A DNA stretch of 64,000 nt, taken from the NCBI RefSeq assembly GCF_014640295.1, contig NZ_BMGR01000007.1:62001-126000 (forward strand), in the 5' to 3' direction. The translations under genes were made by a program, and so were the position numbers. How positions within the stretch are numbered: the stretch's first letter is position 1; every line of letters starts with the position of its first letter. Below, piece by piece: positions 7,843 through 15,536 of the stretch. Source of the stretch: Paenibacillus abyssi. Its GTDB lineage: Bacteria > Bacillota > Bacilli > Paenibacillales > Paenibacillaceae. A model generated the notes under the pieces. The model ran no database searches and was not told the DNA's origin. It saw nothing but the letters and a program-made list of their open reading frames with translations.

Positions 7843-8994
7843 ATGGCGACTGAATTTTCACACTTATATAAACTCATGCATGCTGAGTATGCGATTCGGG
7901 GTGAAGTAAAACAGAATTTGTCGGAGATCTTGTCGCTGCTGAGCAAGATCCGCTTGTCCGACATCGCAAGATCAGTCAACCTGTCCGGACGTTCAAAGAT
8001 GAATAAGCAGGAGCTTGCTAAAGCTTTGCAAGAGTATATTCTAGACAGCATGTTTGTGGAAGAGCTGCTGCGCTTGGCGCGCGAGGATGAGTTCAGCCTT
8101 TATCAAGTGCTAATCCGTGAGTCTTATGTGAAAGACGACAACCTCGTTCCTGGTGTTTGCCTTTTTTTCATGGACAACGGCTTGTTGCATGTATTTATGG
8201 ATAAAGACGACAAATTGTATTTTGTTATCCCTGAAGAATTCAGGGAACTAAATGAACAACTGGATTGGTTGTCCCTTAATCGTATGCGAGAGCGCCATCA
8301 ACTAGTTCTTCAATATATTCAGGCAGTAGTTCATCTATATGGAGTTTGTAAGCCCGAGCTGCTCATCGAGATTTTCAATAATCAAAATCATGAGAAACTG
8401 CATATGTCGGAGCTTCTGCATATAGCGAATTTTCATTTACGAAGATCCCAGACATACTGCTGGATGGATGGTTACTTGGCAAACAGTTATTTCGATTCAG
8501 CTCCTGATGAATTTGAGACATTGCTTCGGAAGATTGAAAACAAACCCCGCTATGTTCCGAACAATGAGGAATTGCTTAGATATGAGGATGATTTTTATTT
8601 TGAAATGACTCCGCAGTTGATGCAGCTGAGATTGTTTATTCTTAATCAGTTAAACGATAATTCCGTTTTGGCAGATAATCTTATTCATGATATCCAGCTC
8701 CTGTGTTCCATGGAAGAGCCCCTGCAGGTGGTCTTTAACGAATTGGAGAGGAGAGGCATTGAGTTTCAAACCTTCGATCAAGCCAAAAAAATCGCACATT
8801 TGGTTACTGAGGTCTACAACCATACCCGACTGTGGTCCAATTGTGGACATACACCCGCAGAATTATCGGCCACAAGGGGAAATCGCGTCAATCCGGTGAT
8901 ACTAGGCCAGAGAGTCGTTCCGCTAAAAATCGGCAGAAACGATCCATGCCCATGCGGGAGCGGCTTGAAATATAAAAAATGCTGTGATAAATAA
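7843..8994 (+). CDS. SEC-C motif protein
   Basis: A 383-residue protein starting MATEFSHLYKLMHAEY after AAAGGGGATCG. The frame extends upstream to 7705, but that part translates the ssrA-like fragment and has no ribosome site, so the internal ATG is taken as the start. Residues about 25-70 (LSLLSKIRLSDIARSVNLSG, then KMNKQELAKALQEYI) resemble a SAP/Rho-N-like helical motif. The C-terminus RNDPCPCGSGLKYKKCC is a complete zinc-binding SEC-C motif. The middle is an uncharacterised helical region. SEC-C tails are adaptor modules found on SecA and on many proteins of unknown role, so function cannot be assigned. It stands alone. Confidence 0.75.
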   Translation: MATEFSHLYKLMHAEYAIRGEVKQNLSEILSLLSKIRLSDIARSVNLSGRSKMNKQELAKALQEYILDSMFVEELLRLAREDEFSLYQVLIRESYVKDDNLVPGVCLFFMDNGLLHVFMDKDDKLYFVIPEEFRELNEQLDWLSLNRMRERHQLVLQYIQAVVHLYGVCKPELLIEIFNNQNHEKLHMSELLHIANFHLRRSQTYCWMDGYLANSYFDSAPDEFETLLRKIENKPRYVPNNEELLRYEDDFYFEMTPQLMQLRLFILNQLNDNSVLADNLIHDIQLLCSMEEPLQVVFNELERRGIEFQTFDQAKKIAHLVTEVYNHTRLWSNCGHTPAELSATRGNRVNPVILGQRVVPLKIGRNDPCPCGSGLKYKKCCDK

Positions 8995-9053
8995 GCCGCC
9001 TGAAGCACCTCTTTTTATCTGCATCATCCGCAGACAGAAACCATCAAAAAGAT

Positions 9054-9082
9054 TTGCCCCTCACGGGCGGTTGTGCTACACT
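9054..9082 (+). promoter_or_regulatory. Sigma-A-type promoter of hflX leader
   Basis: TTGCCC and TACACT are separated by 17 bp. Transcription from here would begin about 430 nt before hflX and make a long leader. No better promoter is visible between the leader terminator and hflX. Confidence 0.55.
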
Positions 9083-9224
9083 GTAACTAATTTACAGGAA
9101 CGGAGGGTTACGTGTGATAGACTTTATCCGATTGAGGTCTTTGCGCAGCTAATTGAATAGCGCCAAAGCTCTGCCTGCGTGCAGAGGACTCAGGATTGGT
9201 CTGTCCATTTTGAAGGTAACCCAT

Positions 9225-9311
9225 ATGGATGAATACGAAGAAGCGACGATCGGAAATGACGACGATTTCGCATTCGCCTTTAGAACGGATGATTTCATAG
9301 CACAAGCATGA
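9225..9311 (+). CDS. Possible 28-aa acidic leader peptide
   Basis: This ORF reads MDEYEEATIGNDDD and ends DDFIAQA, very acidic. The ribosome site is weak (GAAGG about 9 nt before ATG). It lies inside the hflX leader, ending 150 nt before the terminator. A minus-strand frame across the same bases also looks protein-like, so coding on either strand is doubtful. It is listed because short leader ORFs matter in attenuators. Confidence 0.2.
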   Translation: MDEYEEATIGNDDDFAFAFRTDDFIAQA

Positions 9312-9460
9312 ACGCTTGACGACGGCTCGAACGCTGGATGGGTAATCTTCATCTCACCCGGCGGTCCTGCTGTTCACTGCCATTGAAAGCCAAACATCCC
9401 GATGACAGGGACTCCATTTCCTTCATGGAATTTCCTGATTTCCTCGCACGAATATCTGTG

Positions 9461-9489
9461 AACACAGGCAGAGATGCCTGTGTTTTTTT
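9461..9489 (+). terminator. Intrinsic terminator 35 nt before hflX
   Basis: AACACAGGCA and TGCCTGTGTT form a perfect 10-bp stem with a GAGA loop, followed by seven T residues. It ends 34 bp before the hflX ATG, too close to belong to an upstream coding gene, so it may be an attenuator. Confidence 0.85.
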
Positions 9490-9523
9490 GTGTGTCAAAT
9501 TAACTATGAAGGATGATGAATAA

Positions 9524-10789
9524 ATGGAACAACCTAAACAAAAAGCCATTATCGTCGGCGTCCAGCTGCAGAATCAGACCGACTTTGCCTATTCTATGCA
9601 GGAGCTGCGCAATCTGGCTGACGCCTGCAATATTGATGTCGCCGATGAGCTTAGTCAGAAAGCAGCCCGCGTGAATCCTTCCCACTATATTGGAACCGGC
9701 AAGATCGATGAGCTGCGGGCTTTAGCGGAAGCGCATGATGCACAGGTCATTATTTTTAACGACGAGCTGTCACCTTCCCAAATCCGCAATCTGGAGGCTG
9801 CCTTGGAGCGGACGGTCATCGACCGGACGATTCTTATTTTGGATATTTTCGCGGAACGGGCGAAGACAAGAGAGGCCCAGCTACAGGTAGAGGTTGCCCG
9901 GCTTCAATATATGCTCCCCCGGCTGGTCGGACTTCGTGAATCATTAGGACGGCAGGGCGGCGGCGCAGGTCTTAAGAACAAAGGCGCTGGCGAAACGAAG
10001 CTGGAGCTGGATCGCAGAAGAATCGAAGAGCGGATAACGGCGCTTCAAGGCGAGCTGGAGAAGCTCGTTGCCAGACGCCAAATTCAGCGCAAGCAGCGTC
10101 AGAAAAATGAGGTGCCGGTCGTTTGTCTCGTCGGCTATACGAATACGGGAAAATCGAGCTTGATGAATGCTCTGCTGGAGAAATACAATCCGGATACCGA
10201 TAAGCAGGTTTTTGCCCAGGATATGCTGTTCGCAACGCTGGAAACATCAGTGAGAAGCATTGAGATGCCCGACAACAAATCCTTTCTGCTAACGGATACG
10301 GTCGGGTTCGTCAGCCAGCTGCCCCATCACCTGGTCAAAGCGTTCCGTTCCACGCTGGAGGAGGTGGCCGAAGCCGACCTGCTCGTCCATGTCGTGGACT
10401 ATTCGCAAGACGAATACGAGCAGCTTGTATCTGTCACGAATGATACGTTAAAAGCTTTGGGCGCTTACGACATTTCGACGATTTACGCCTACAACAAATG
10501 TGATTTAACAGAGCAGGAATACCCGAAGGTGCAGGATAACAGCGTGTATCTTTCGGTTAAGCAAAATAGCGGACTCGATGAGCTCATCGGGCTTATTCGC
10601 GGACAGATCTATGACGATTATATGGAATGCGAAATATTAATTCCGTTCCATCAAGGACGCCTCGTTGCTTACTTCAACGAGCATGCCCATGTTCTCTGGA
10701 CCAGCTATGAGCCGGAAGGCACCCGCATGAAGTTGGAATGCCGGAGAGCTGACTTCGAGCGTTACCGGAACGATGTTATCGTCATCTAA
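9524..10789 (+). CDS. hflX: GTPase HflX
   Basis: A 421-residue HflX-family GTPase. The N-terminal HflX domain has the signature PSHYIGTGKIDEL and NDELSPSQIRNLE, then the linker with QLQVEVARLQYMLPRL and GGAGLKNKGAGETKLELDRR. The GTPase domain has G1 GYTNTGKSS at about 203, G3 DTVGF at about 258 and G4 NKCD at about 324. HflX binds the 50S subunit and splits or rescues stalled ribosomes in stress, and some Firmicutes paralogues give antibiotic resistance. The ribosome site is GAAGGATG, 8 nt before the ATG. The gene is preceded by a leader with a terminator and followed by a strong hairpin, so it is probably monocistronic. Confidence 0.93.
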   Translation: MEQPKQKAIIVGVQLQNQTDFAYSMQELRNLADACNIDVADELSQKAARVNPSHYIGTGKIDELRALAEAHDAQVIIFNDELSPSQIRNLEAALERTVIDRTILILDIFAERAKTREAQLQVEVARLQYMLPRLVGLRESLGRQGGGAGLKNKGAGETKLELDRRRIEERITALQGELEKLVARRQIQRKQRQKNEVPVVCLVGYTNTGKSSLMNALLEKYNPDTDKQVFAQDMLFATLETSVRSIEMPDNKSFLLTDTVGFVSQLPHHLVKAFRSTLEEVAEADLLVHVVDYSQDEYEQLVSVTNDTLKALGAYDISTIYAYNKCDLTEQEYPKVQDNSVYLSVKQNSGLDELIGLIRGQIYDDYMECEILIPFHQGRLVAYFNEHAHVLWTSYEPEGTRMKLECRRADFERYRNDVIVI

Positions 10790-10802
10790 ACAAATTATGG
10801 TA

Positions 10803-10841
10803 CAACAAAGCAGAGCACCCAAGGGGTGCTCTGCTTTGTTG
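10803..10841 (+). terminator. Strong hairpin terminator after hflX
   Basis: CAACAAAGCAGAGCACCC and GGGTGCTCTGCTTTGTTG form an 18-bp perfect stem with an AAG loop. The T-rich bases lie inside the stem and the tail is short, as often seen in bidirectional terminators. Confidence 0.75.
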
Positions 10842-10941
10842 CGGACATAGGGATGGGACTGCAGCTATCACCGCTGTTGGATAGCACGATAGTCTCTCAC
10901 AGGGAACAAAACATACCTCTTAGGAAAAAAGCTTATTATTG

Positions 10942-10950
10942 TGCTATAAT
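10942..10950 (+). promoter_or_regulatory. Extended -10 promoter
   Basis: TGCTATAAT is a perfect -10 with an upstream TG element, 56 bp before the small HTH gene. The -35 region (AGGAAA) is poor, consistent with an extended -10 promoter. Confidence 0.5.
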
Positions 10951-11005
10951 AAAAAGTATTCAGTCCGGAAAAGTTAAGGGCTAAGGATAGAAAGGTTGCA
11001 GATCT

Positions 11006-11233
11006 ATGCATGTATTCGAGGACTGGAATCAAAAAGTGAAGAAAACTTTTAATGCTACAAGTAATGAAGTTGTATTAACCGTTACAGAAGCAGGGAATTT
11101 ATTAGGTCTTACAAAGGATCAAATGAAAACTTACGTAGATAAAAGCGGGCTAACTAAAGTGCCGATCACGAGAAGTGTTCATAGGTACCTTTTATTAAAA
11201 AGTGAAATAGATGAGATAGTTAAAGATTCATAA
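11006..11233 (+). CDS. Small HTH DNA-binding protein (excisionase-like)
   Basis: A 75-residue protein starting MHVFEDWNQKVKKTF. The segment VVLTVTEAGNLLGLTKDQMKTYVDKSGL reads as a MerR/HTH_17-like recognition helix, and RYLLLKSEIDEIVKDS as the typical wing and helix of such small proteins. GAAAGG lies about 10 nt before the ATG and an extended -10 promoter lies upstream. Two terminators follow. It could be a stand-alone regulator or a remnant of a mobile element, but no integrase or phage gene lies nearby. The family was not identified with certainty. Confidence 0.6.
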   Translation: MHVFEDWNQKVKKTFNATSNEVVLTVTEAGNLLGLTKDQMKTYVDKSGLTKVPITRSVHRYLLLKSEIDEIVKDS

Positions 11234-11246
11234 ATGACGTATTGTT

Positions 11247-11274
11247 AACACCGATAAGGTGTTTTTGTTTTTTT
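11247..11274 (+). terminator. Terminator after small HTH gene
   Basis: AACACC-GATAA-GGTGTT stem with a following T-rich run, 13 bp after the stop codon. Confidence 0.7.
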
Positions 11275-11325
11275 ATTATTGCGAGGCTGGCCGACTACAC
11301 CTGTAGTTGGTTTATCGACAAGCTC

Positions 11326-11359
11326 ACCCCGCCTATCAAGAACGATAAGCGGGGTTTTT
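11326..11359 (+). terminator. Second plus-strand terminator
   Basis: ACCCCGC and GCGGGGT flank a 16-nt loop and are followed by TTTT. With the one just upstream it separates the HTH gene from the convergent reductase gene. Confidence 0.6.
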
Positions 11360-11410
11360 GCCGGGAAAGCATTCATATTTAATGAGGGGGTTGCGGTCAA
11401 CCTCCGACAA

Positions 11411-12409
11411 TTACTTAAACCGATATGCCCGCGGCTCGTTAAACCAGAAGCTGCCGTCCTGCGAAAAGTCTTTATAAGGACTTGGCGACACCTGATTCAC
11501 CTGCGCCAAATCTTCCTCTGTCAGCTTTACCTGCAGCGCGTGTAGGTTGCTTTCCAGCTGCTTCTCATTACGTATCCCTACAACCGGGATGACATTCGGA
11601 CGGTGCAGCAGCCAGGCTAAAGCAAATTGCCCAAGCTGCATCCCTCGGGATTCAGCCCATCTGCCAAGCTGCTCGACCCGCTCTAATTTGGCGCTGTTTT
11701 CGGGGGATTCAAGATTCATGCGTTCTCCCCTGGAATTGTCCGGAAGCGGCTTTCCGGTACGGTACTTACCTGACAGCCAACCCCCATCCAAAGGAGAATA
11801 GGCCAATGTTGCGATCCCATGCCGTTCACTGGCCGGCAGGATTTCCTGCTCAATGTAGCGGTTGAAGATATTGTAGGCAGGCTGGTTCGTGACAAAACGC
11901 TCCAGGTTCATTTTTTCGCTTACCCAGAGAGACTCGACGATCCGCCATGCTTCGAAATTGGAGCAGCCGATATAGCGGACTTTGCCCTGCGTAACGAGAT
12001 CATCCAGCGCGCGCAGCGTCTCGTCAAGAGGCGTGTTAGGATCGGGTCTATGTACTTGATATAAATCAATATAGTCTGTATTCAGCCGTTTGAGGCTGGC
12101 CTCAACCTGTTTCATGATCCGGTAGCGGCTTGCGCCCTCGCCATTGGGCCCTTCCGCCGTGCGTACCTTGAACTTCGTTGCCACAATTACGCGATCCCGG
12201 CGCCCCTGCAGCGCCTTGCCGATGATCTCCTCAGTCGTTCCCTTGCCGTAGGTATCCGCCATATCGAAAAAATTAATGCCCGAGTCCAAAACCCGATCAA
12301 TGATCGACAAAGACGTTTTTTCATCCAGATCCCAATCCCCGTAAGTCATCGTGCCCAGACAAAAACGCGATACCTGCAGCCCGGTTCTTCCCAAATAAAC
12401 GTATTCCAT
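11411..12409 (-). CDS. Aldo/keto reductase
   Basis: A 332-residue AKR of the type related to YqkF and general stress protein 69. The catalytic tetrad is present: Asp49 and Tyr54 in FDMADTYGKG, Lys79 in VIVATKF, and His120 in DLYQVHRPD. The C-terminal cofactor-binding region has VIPVVGIRNEKQLESNL. Members reduce aldehydes or ketones with NADPH; the substrate cannot be read from sequence. The ribosome site AGGAGG lies 6 nt before the ATG. It is a single gene transcribed leftward, convergent with the small HTH gene. No operon partner gives a clue to its physiological role. Confidence 0.9.
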   Translation of the reverse strand: MEYVYLGRTGLQVSRFCLGTMTYGDWDLDEKTSLSIIDRVLDSGINFFDMADTYGKGTTEEIIGKALQGRRDRVIVATKFKVRTAEGPNGEGASRYRIMKQVEASLKRLNTDYIDLYQVHRPDPNTPLDETLRALDDLVTQGKVRYIGCSNFEAWRIVESLWVSEKMNLERFVTNQPAYNIFNRYIEQEILPASERHGIATLAYSPLDGGWLSGKYRTGKPLPDNSRGERMNLESPENSAKLERVEQLGRWAESRGMQLGQFALAWLLHRPNVIPVVGIRNEKQLESNLHALQVKLTEEDLAQVNQVSPSPYKDFSQDGSFWFNEPRAYRFK

Positions 12410-12630
12410 ATGGACCTCCTGCCGTTTTATGATTAGGTTTTATTTTTTCCATTATACTACAGTACAGTTTGGTATTATAATTGCGAGTATGCGAATAAGC
12501 GAATGTTACGATGGAGGGGCGATTCCAGCTTGTGGCCAGCGAACGTTCGGAGATGACAAGCGCTTGTGAAGATGCCTGCGTTGGCGTGGAGGACGCCTTT
12601 GCCGGCAACCGAAAGAAAGGATCTTGCAGC

Positions 12631-13320
12631 ATGATTTTATGGGGAAGTATTGTGAATGCGGCTGCCATTATTGCGGGCAGTCTGTTAGGGCTTATCCTGC
12701 CGAAGATGAGCGAGCAGTTCAAGCGAACCGTTACACAGGGGATCGGTATTGCGCTGTGCGTGCTAGGCATCATGATGGCGATGAAAACGACGAATTACTT
12801 GTGGATGCTGATCAGCCTCGTGGCGGGCAGCATTCTGGGCGAATGGATCCAAGTGGAGCGCAGATTTGAACAGGCAGGGCAGTGGCTGGAGCGCCTTGTT
12901 CCAAACCGCAAAGAATCATCAGTGGGCAAAGGATTTGTCACCGCGGCATTGGTGTTCTGCATCGGGGCTATGGCGATCCTGGGCGCTGTGGACAGCGGAG
13001 TTCGCCATAACCATGATATTTTGTACGCCAAATCGCTGATGGACGGGCTGCTGGCGCTGATCTTTGCTTCGACGCTGGGCATCGGGGTGATGTTCTCCGC
13101 AGTACCGGTCTTTGCATACCAAGGGTTCATCGCGCTCGCTGCTGCGGCCGCTGCCTCACTGCTAAGCTTGGAGCAGGTCCAGTTCCTTACCGTGGAAGTG
13201 TCTGCAGTAGGCGGACTTTTAATTATCGGGATTGGAATCAATATGCTGGAGCTCACAAAGATCAATGTCGCCAACATGCTGCCTTCTGTGGTTATCATGG
13301 GTATTATAATGGCTGTATGA
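12631..13320 (+). CDS. DUF554 integral membrane protein
   Basis: A 229-residue hydrophobic protein beginning MILWGSIVNAAAIIAGSLLG, the standard DUF554 (YdfK/YqgA-like) N-terminus. About seven membrane segments follow, with GSILGEWIQVE and NHDILYAKSLMDG between them, ending NMLPSVVIMGIIMAV. The frame is open upstream to 12511, but the extra residues lack family character, and GAAAGAAAGG lies 10 nt before the ATG at 12631. The family has no firmly established function. It stands alone between the divergent reductase gene and the MBL-fold hydrolase. Confidence 0.85.
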   Translation: MILWGSIVNAAAIIAGSLLGLILPKMSEQFKRTVTQGIGIALCVLGIMMAMKTTNYLWMLISLVAGSILGEWIQVERRFEQAGQWLERLVPNRKESSVGKGFVTAALVFCIGAMAILGAVDSGVRHNHDILYAKSLMDGLLALIFASTLGIGVMFSAVPVFAYQGFIALAAAAAASLLSLEQVQFLTVEVSAVGGLLIIGIGINMLELTKINVANMLPSVVIMGIIMAV

Positions 13321-13429
13321 TTGCCGTAATCGAGAGGATATGTATTTAAAGTGGAATGGCGAGTTATAAAATTGGAGACATTAAGCTCAGTGCTTAATAA
13401 TTCCAGTAATGCAAGAAGAGAGGGTTTGA

Positions 13430-14293
13430 ATGATGGAAAAGGAAATGGCCTATGGTACGGACTATAAATATATTCCTGCAACATCTATAGAAAGCGGCCG
13501 CGGCCATGAGGTGGCATCGGACATATTCTGCCAAACCATTCAAATTGTAAATATTTGTTTCGTGGGCCATCCAAACCATCAGGATAAATGGGTGTTGGTG
13601 GATGCAGGTATGCCAAAATCCGCGGATGATATTATTTCTGCTGCAGAGGAACGGTTCGGCCGAAAAAGCCGTCCCCAAGCCATTGTGTTGACACACGGTC
13701 ATTTCGATCATGTCGGGGCTATTATTGAACTCATTAACCACTGGAAGGTTCCTGTGTATGCACATGAATTAGAATTGCCTTATTTGACAGGAAAGCTGGA
13801 ATATCCCGAACCTGATCCCTCTGTTGGCGGCGGCTTAGTAGCTAGAATGTCCCCAATCTTTCCTAATGAGCCTATCGATTTGGGCAATCATGCAAAGCAG
13901 CTTCCATCCGATGGAAGCGTTCCTGGAATGCCCGGCTGGCATTGGATTCATACACCGGGACATACGCCAGGGCATATCTCTTTATTTAGAGAAGGCGACC
14001 GTTCGCTCATTGCAGGCGATGCGTTTGTGACGGTTAAACAAGAATCGCTGTATAAGGTTATCACGCAGGAACAGGAAATCAGCGGGCCTCCTAAATATTT
14101 TACAACGGATTGGCAAGCAGCCAAGGAATCAGTTGCGAAATTGGAAGCATTGATGCCTTCGGCCGCCGTTACGGGTCATGGAATGCCAATGGAAGGACAA
14201 ATATTGCTGGATAGTTTACAACAGCTAGTAAGTGAATTTGACCGTATTGCGGTTCCGGATCATGGAATATATGTTGATGAGGTTAAACATTAA
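13430..14293 (+). CDS. MBL-fold metallo-hydrolase
   Basis: A 287-residue metallo-beta-lactamase-fold protein with the complete metal site: HGHFDH (His89, His91, Asp93, His94), a HTPGHTPGH motif near 174-182, GDAF with the bridging Asp at about 197, and a final TGHGMPM. The family covers glyoxalase II, lactonases and similar hydrolases using two zinc or iron ions. The sequence does not fix the substrate. There is no signal peptide, so it is cytoplasmic. AGAAGAGAGGG precedes the ATG at 13430; an adjacent second ATG at 13433 is the other possible start. An intrinsic terminator follows. Confidence 0.85.
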   Translation: MMEKEMAYGTDYKYIPATSIESGRGHEVASDIFCQTIQIVNICFVGHPNHQDKWVLVDAGMPKSADDIISAAEERFGRKSRPQAIVLTHGHFDHVGAIIELINHWKVPVYAHELELPYLTGKLEYPEPDPSVGGGLVARMSPIFPNEPIDLGNHAKQLPSDGSVPGMPGWHWIHTPGHTPGHISLFREGDRSLIAGDAFVTVKQESLYKVITQEQEISGPPKYFTTDWQAAKESVAKLEALMPSAAVTGHGMPMEGQILLDSLQQLVSEFDRIAVPDHGIYVDEVKH

Positions 14294-14319
14294 CAGCTTT
14301 AATAACGATGAATAACCTT

Positions 14320-14352
14320 GAAGAGCACCTTGCCAGCCAGGTGTTCTTTTTG
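14320..14352 (+). terminator. Terminator after MBL hydrolase
   Basis: GAAGAGCACCT pairs with AGGTGTTCTTT (one G-U) and a T run follows. Confidence 0.75.
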
Positions 14353-14440
14353 CCGTATCCATCATTAAGGATACGTCTCGCCGAAATGTGCAAGAGGCGT
14401 GCCATGTAAATAAAATTAACAAAGCAATACGTCTAATCGA

Positions 14441-14468
14441 TTGAAAAACGCCGAAAACGATGTATAAT
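14441..14468 (+). promoter_or_regulatory. Promoter of the iclR-type regulator
   Basis: TTGAAA and TATAAT are separated by 16 bp, 53 bp before the ATG. Confidence 0.65.
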
Positions 14469-14520
14469 TATATACTCAGAAATACGATTTTTTTAGTCCG
14501 ATATTTATGGAGGCTGACAG

Positions 14521-15288
14521 ATGCTCAACAAAAACAAAACCGTTGTGAAATCCCTGGACCTCCTTAATCTTTTCCTTACGAATGAAAAGCTAAGCCTGAA
14601 TGAAATGGTGCAGCTTTCCGGAATGCCGAAAACGTCTATTCATCGCATGATTGGTTCACTCGAAGATATGGGATTTCTGCATAAGGATGAGGAGAGTAAA
14701 TATTCGCTAGGTTTATTATTTCTGCAATTTGGCCAATTGGTGGCCGAAAGATTGGATATACGGCAAGCTGCCTTACCGATTATGAAAACGCTTCGTGATG
14801 ATTTTGAGGAAGCGGTAAACCTCGTGGTCAAGGAGCGGAACGAGTGCATCTACATCGAGAAGCTGGAATCGACTCATCCGGTTAGGCTTTATACGAAAAT
14901 TGGACGGAGAGCGCCGCTTTATGCTGGTGCATGCTCCCGCATTATTCTCAGTTTTTTGCCGGATCAGGAAAGAGAACAATATTTGAACGAGATTGAATTG
15001 GTGCCGATCGGGCTCGGTACCATTACAGATAAGCAGAAGCTCCGTCATGTCTTGGAAGAGTCAAGGTTAAGAGGTTACAGCGTCAGTCATTCCGAGCTTG
15101 AGGATCATACCGCCTCTTTAGCGGCTCCCATTTTTGATTATACCGGTCAAGTGGTCGGAGGGCTCAGTATCGCGGGTCCTGATGTCCGGTTTCAGGAAGA
15201 CCGCCTGCCGGAATTGATTGAGAGTGTAAAGAGCGCAGCCAATGAAATTTCACGGAAGCTGGGCCGGAAGGAGCCAGTTCGGATGTAA
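14521..15288 (+). CDS. IclR-family transcriptional regulator
   Basis: A 255-residue protein with an N-terminal winged helix-turn-helix (LSLNEMVQLSGMPKTSIHRM, residues 24-43) and a C-terminal IclR effector domain (YTKIGRRAPLYAGACSR, GYSVSHSELEDHTASLAAPI). The ribosome site is GGAGG, 7 nt before the ATG. It precedes a 5-oxoproline utilisation cluster, and the comparable B. subtilis cluster also has an IclR-type regulator (KipR), so it is probably the local regulator. Two downstream promoters share an operator-like element that it may bind. Its own promoter lacks a clear copy of that element. A terminator separates it from the next gene. Confidence 0.88.
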   Translation: MLNKNKTVVKSLDLLNLFLTNEKLSLNEMVQLSGMPKTSIHRMIGSLEDMGFLHKDEESKYSLGLLFLQFGQLVAERLDIRQAALPIMKTLRDDFEEAVNLVVKERNECIYIEKLESTHPVRLYTKIGRRAPLYAGACSRIILSFLPDQEREQYLNEIELVPIGLGTITDKQKLRHVLEESRLRGYSVSHSELEDHTASLAAPIFDYTGQVVGGLSIAGPDVRFQEDRLPELIESVKSAANEISRKLGRKEPVRM

Positions 15289-15315
15289 CGTGTGTTATAA
15301 ATGAAGATTTTACAT

Positions 15316-15349
15316 GCTCTTCTCCGGGTTTGGGGGAAGGGCTTTTTTT
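15316..15349 (+). terminator. Terminator after iclR-type gene
   Basis: GCTCTTCTCC pairs with GGGGAAGGGC through G-C and G-U pairs, followed by seven T residues. Confidence 0.7.
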
Positions 15350-15422
15350 ATTCCAAATCGACATACAAAGCTGCTGCTGCATAGACTCATTAATTTTCAT
15401 GTTATATTTTATGACAAACCCA

Positions 15423-15451
15423 TTGAAAAAAAGTGTCGAATTAGCTATAAT
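15423..15451 (+). promoter_or_regulatory. Promoter of Ntn-hydrolase/symporter operon
   Basis: TTGAAA and a perfect TATAAT are separated by exactly 17 bp. The operator-like repeat starts 19 bp after the -10 box. Confidence 0.75.
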
Positions 15452-15469
15452 TTCTATATTCAACATAAA

Positions 15470-15496
15470 CGGAATGATAATTCCGAAAATCGGAAC
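15470..15496 (+). promoter_or_regulatory. Operator-like element, copy 1
   Basis: The element is CGGAAT-4 nt-ATTCCG, a perfect inverted repeat, then AAAAT and a third half-site CGGAAC. The same element with identical spacing is found at 19910-19936. It lies just downstream of the expected transcription start, suited to repression. The IclR-type protein is the natural candidate to bind it. Confidence 0.65.
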
Positions 15497-15536
15497 AAAT
15501 TGGAGAGTAAATGAACAAAATAAAGGCGGTGAAAAA

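Larger units (their letters stand above)
9090..9523 (+). promoter_or_regulatory. Long structured leader upstream of hflX
   Basis: About 430 nt lie between the promoter and hflX with no convincing long gene. They contain a strong GGAGGG site followed within 4 nt by GTG-TGA, a start-stop pair (9103-9117); a CTCTGC/GCAGAG hairpin at 9169-9186; a possible 28-codon ORF (9225-9311); and an intrinsic terminator at 9461-9489. The segment TGCCTGCGTG (9172-9181) could pair 8 of 10 with the left arm of that terminator, which would compete with its formation. This layout is compatible with transcription attenuation of hflX. The pairing and the regulation are inference, and the region resembles no RNA family I recognise. 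Confidence 0.4.

Noticed and set aside
9108-9352. Minus-strand open frames inside the hflX leader
   Set aside because: One frame reads quite protein-like (RSKGECEIVVISDRRFFVFI), but it has no start with a ribosome site, is opposite a plus-strand leader and overlaps a possible acidic ORF, so it may be a mirror of skewed codons.
9090-9489. RNase P RNA or 6S RNA in the hflX leader
   Set aside because: The length is right for a structured RNA, but conserved segments of type B RNase P RNA (for example GAGGAAAGTCC) or the central bulge of 6S RNA are not present.
11281-11325. Insertion-sequence end near GCGAGGCTGG
   Set aside because: A short inverted ACTAC/GTAGT lies here, but no transposase, direct repeats or matching second end were found; it sits between two ordinary terminators.
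15330-15536. Long N-terminus for the Ntn hydrolase
   Set aside because: The region contains a consensus promoter and the operator, and the internal ATG puts the catalytic Gly-Cys at the expected N-terminal position.
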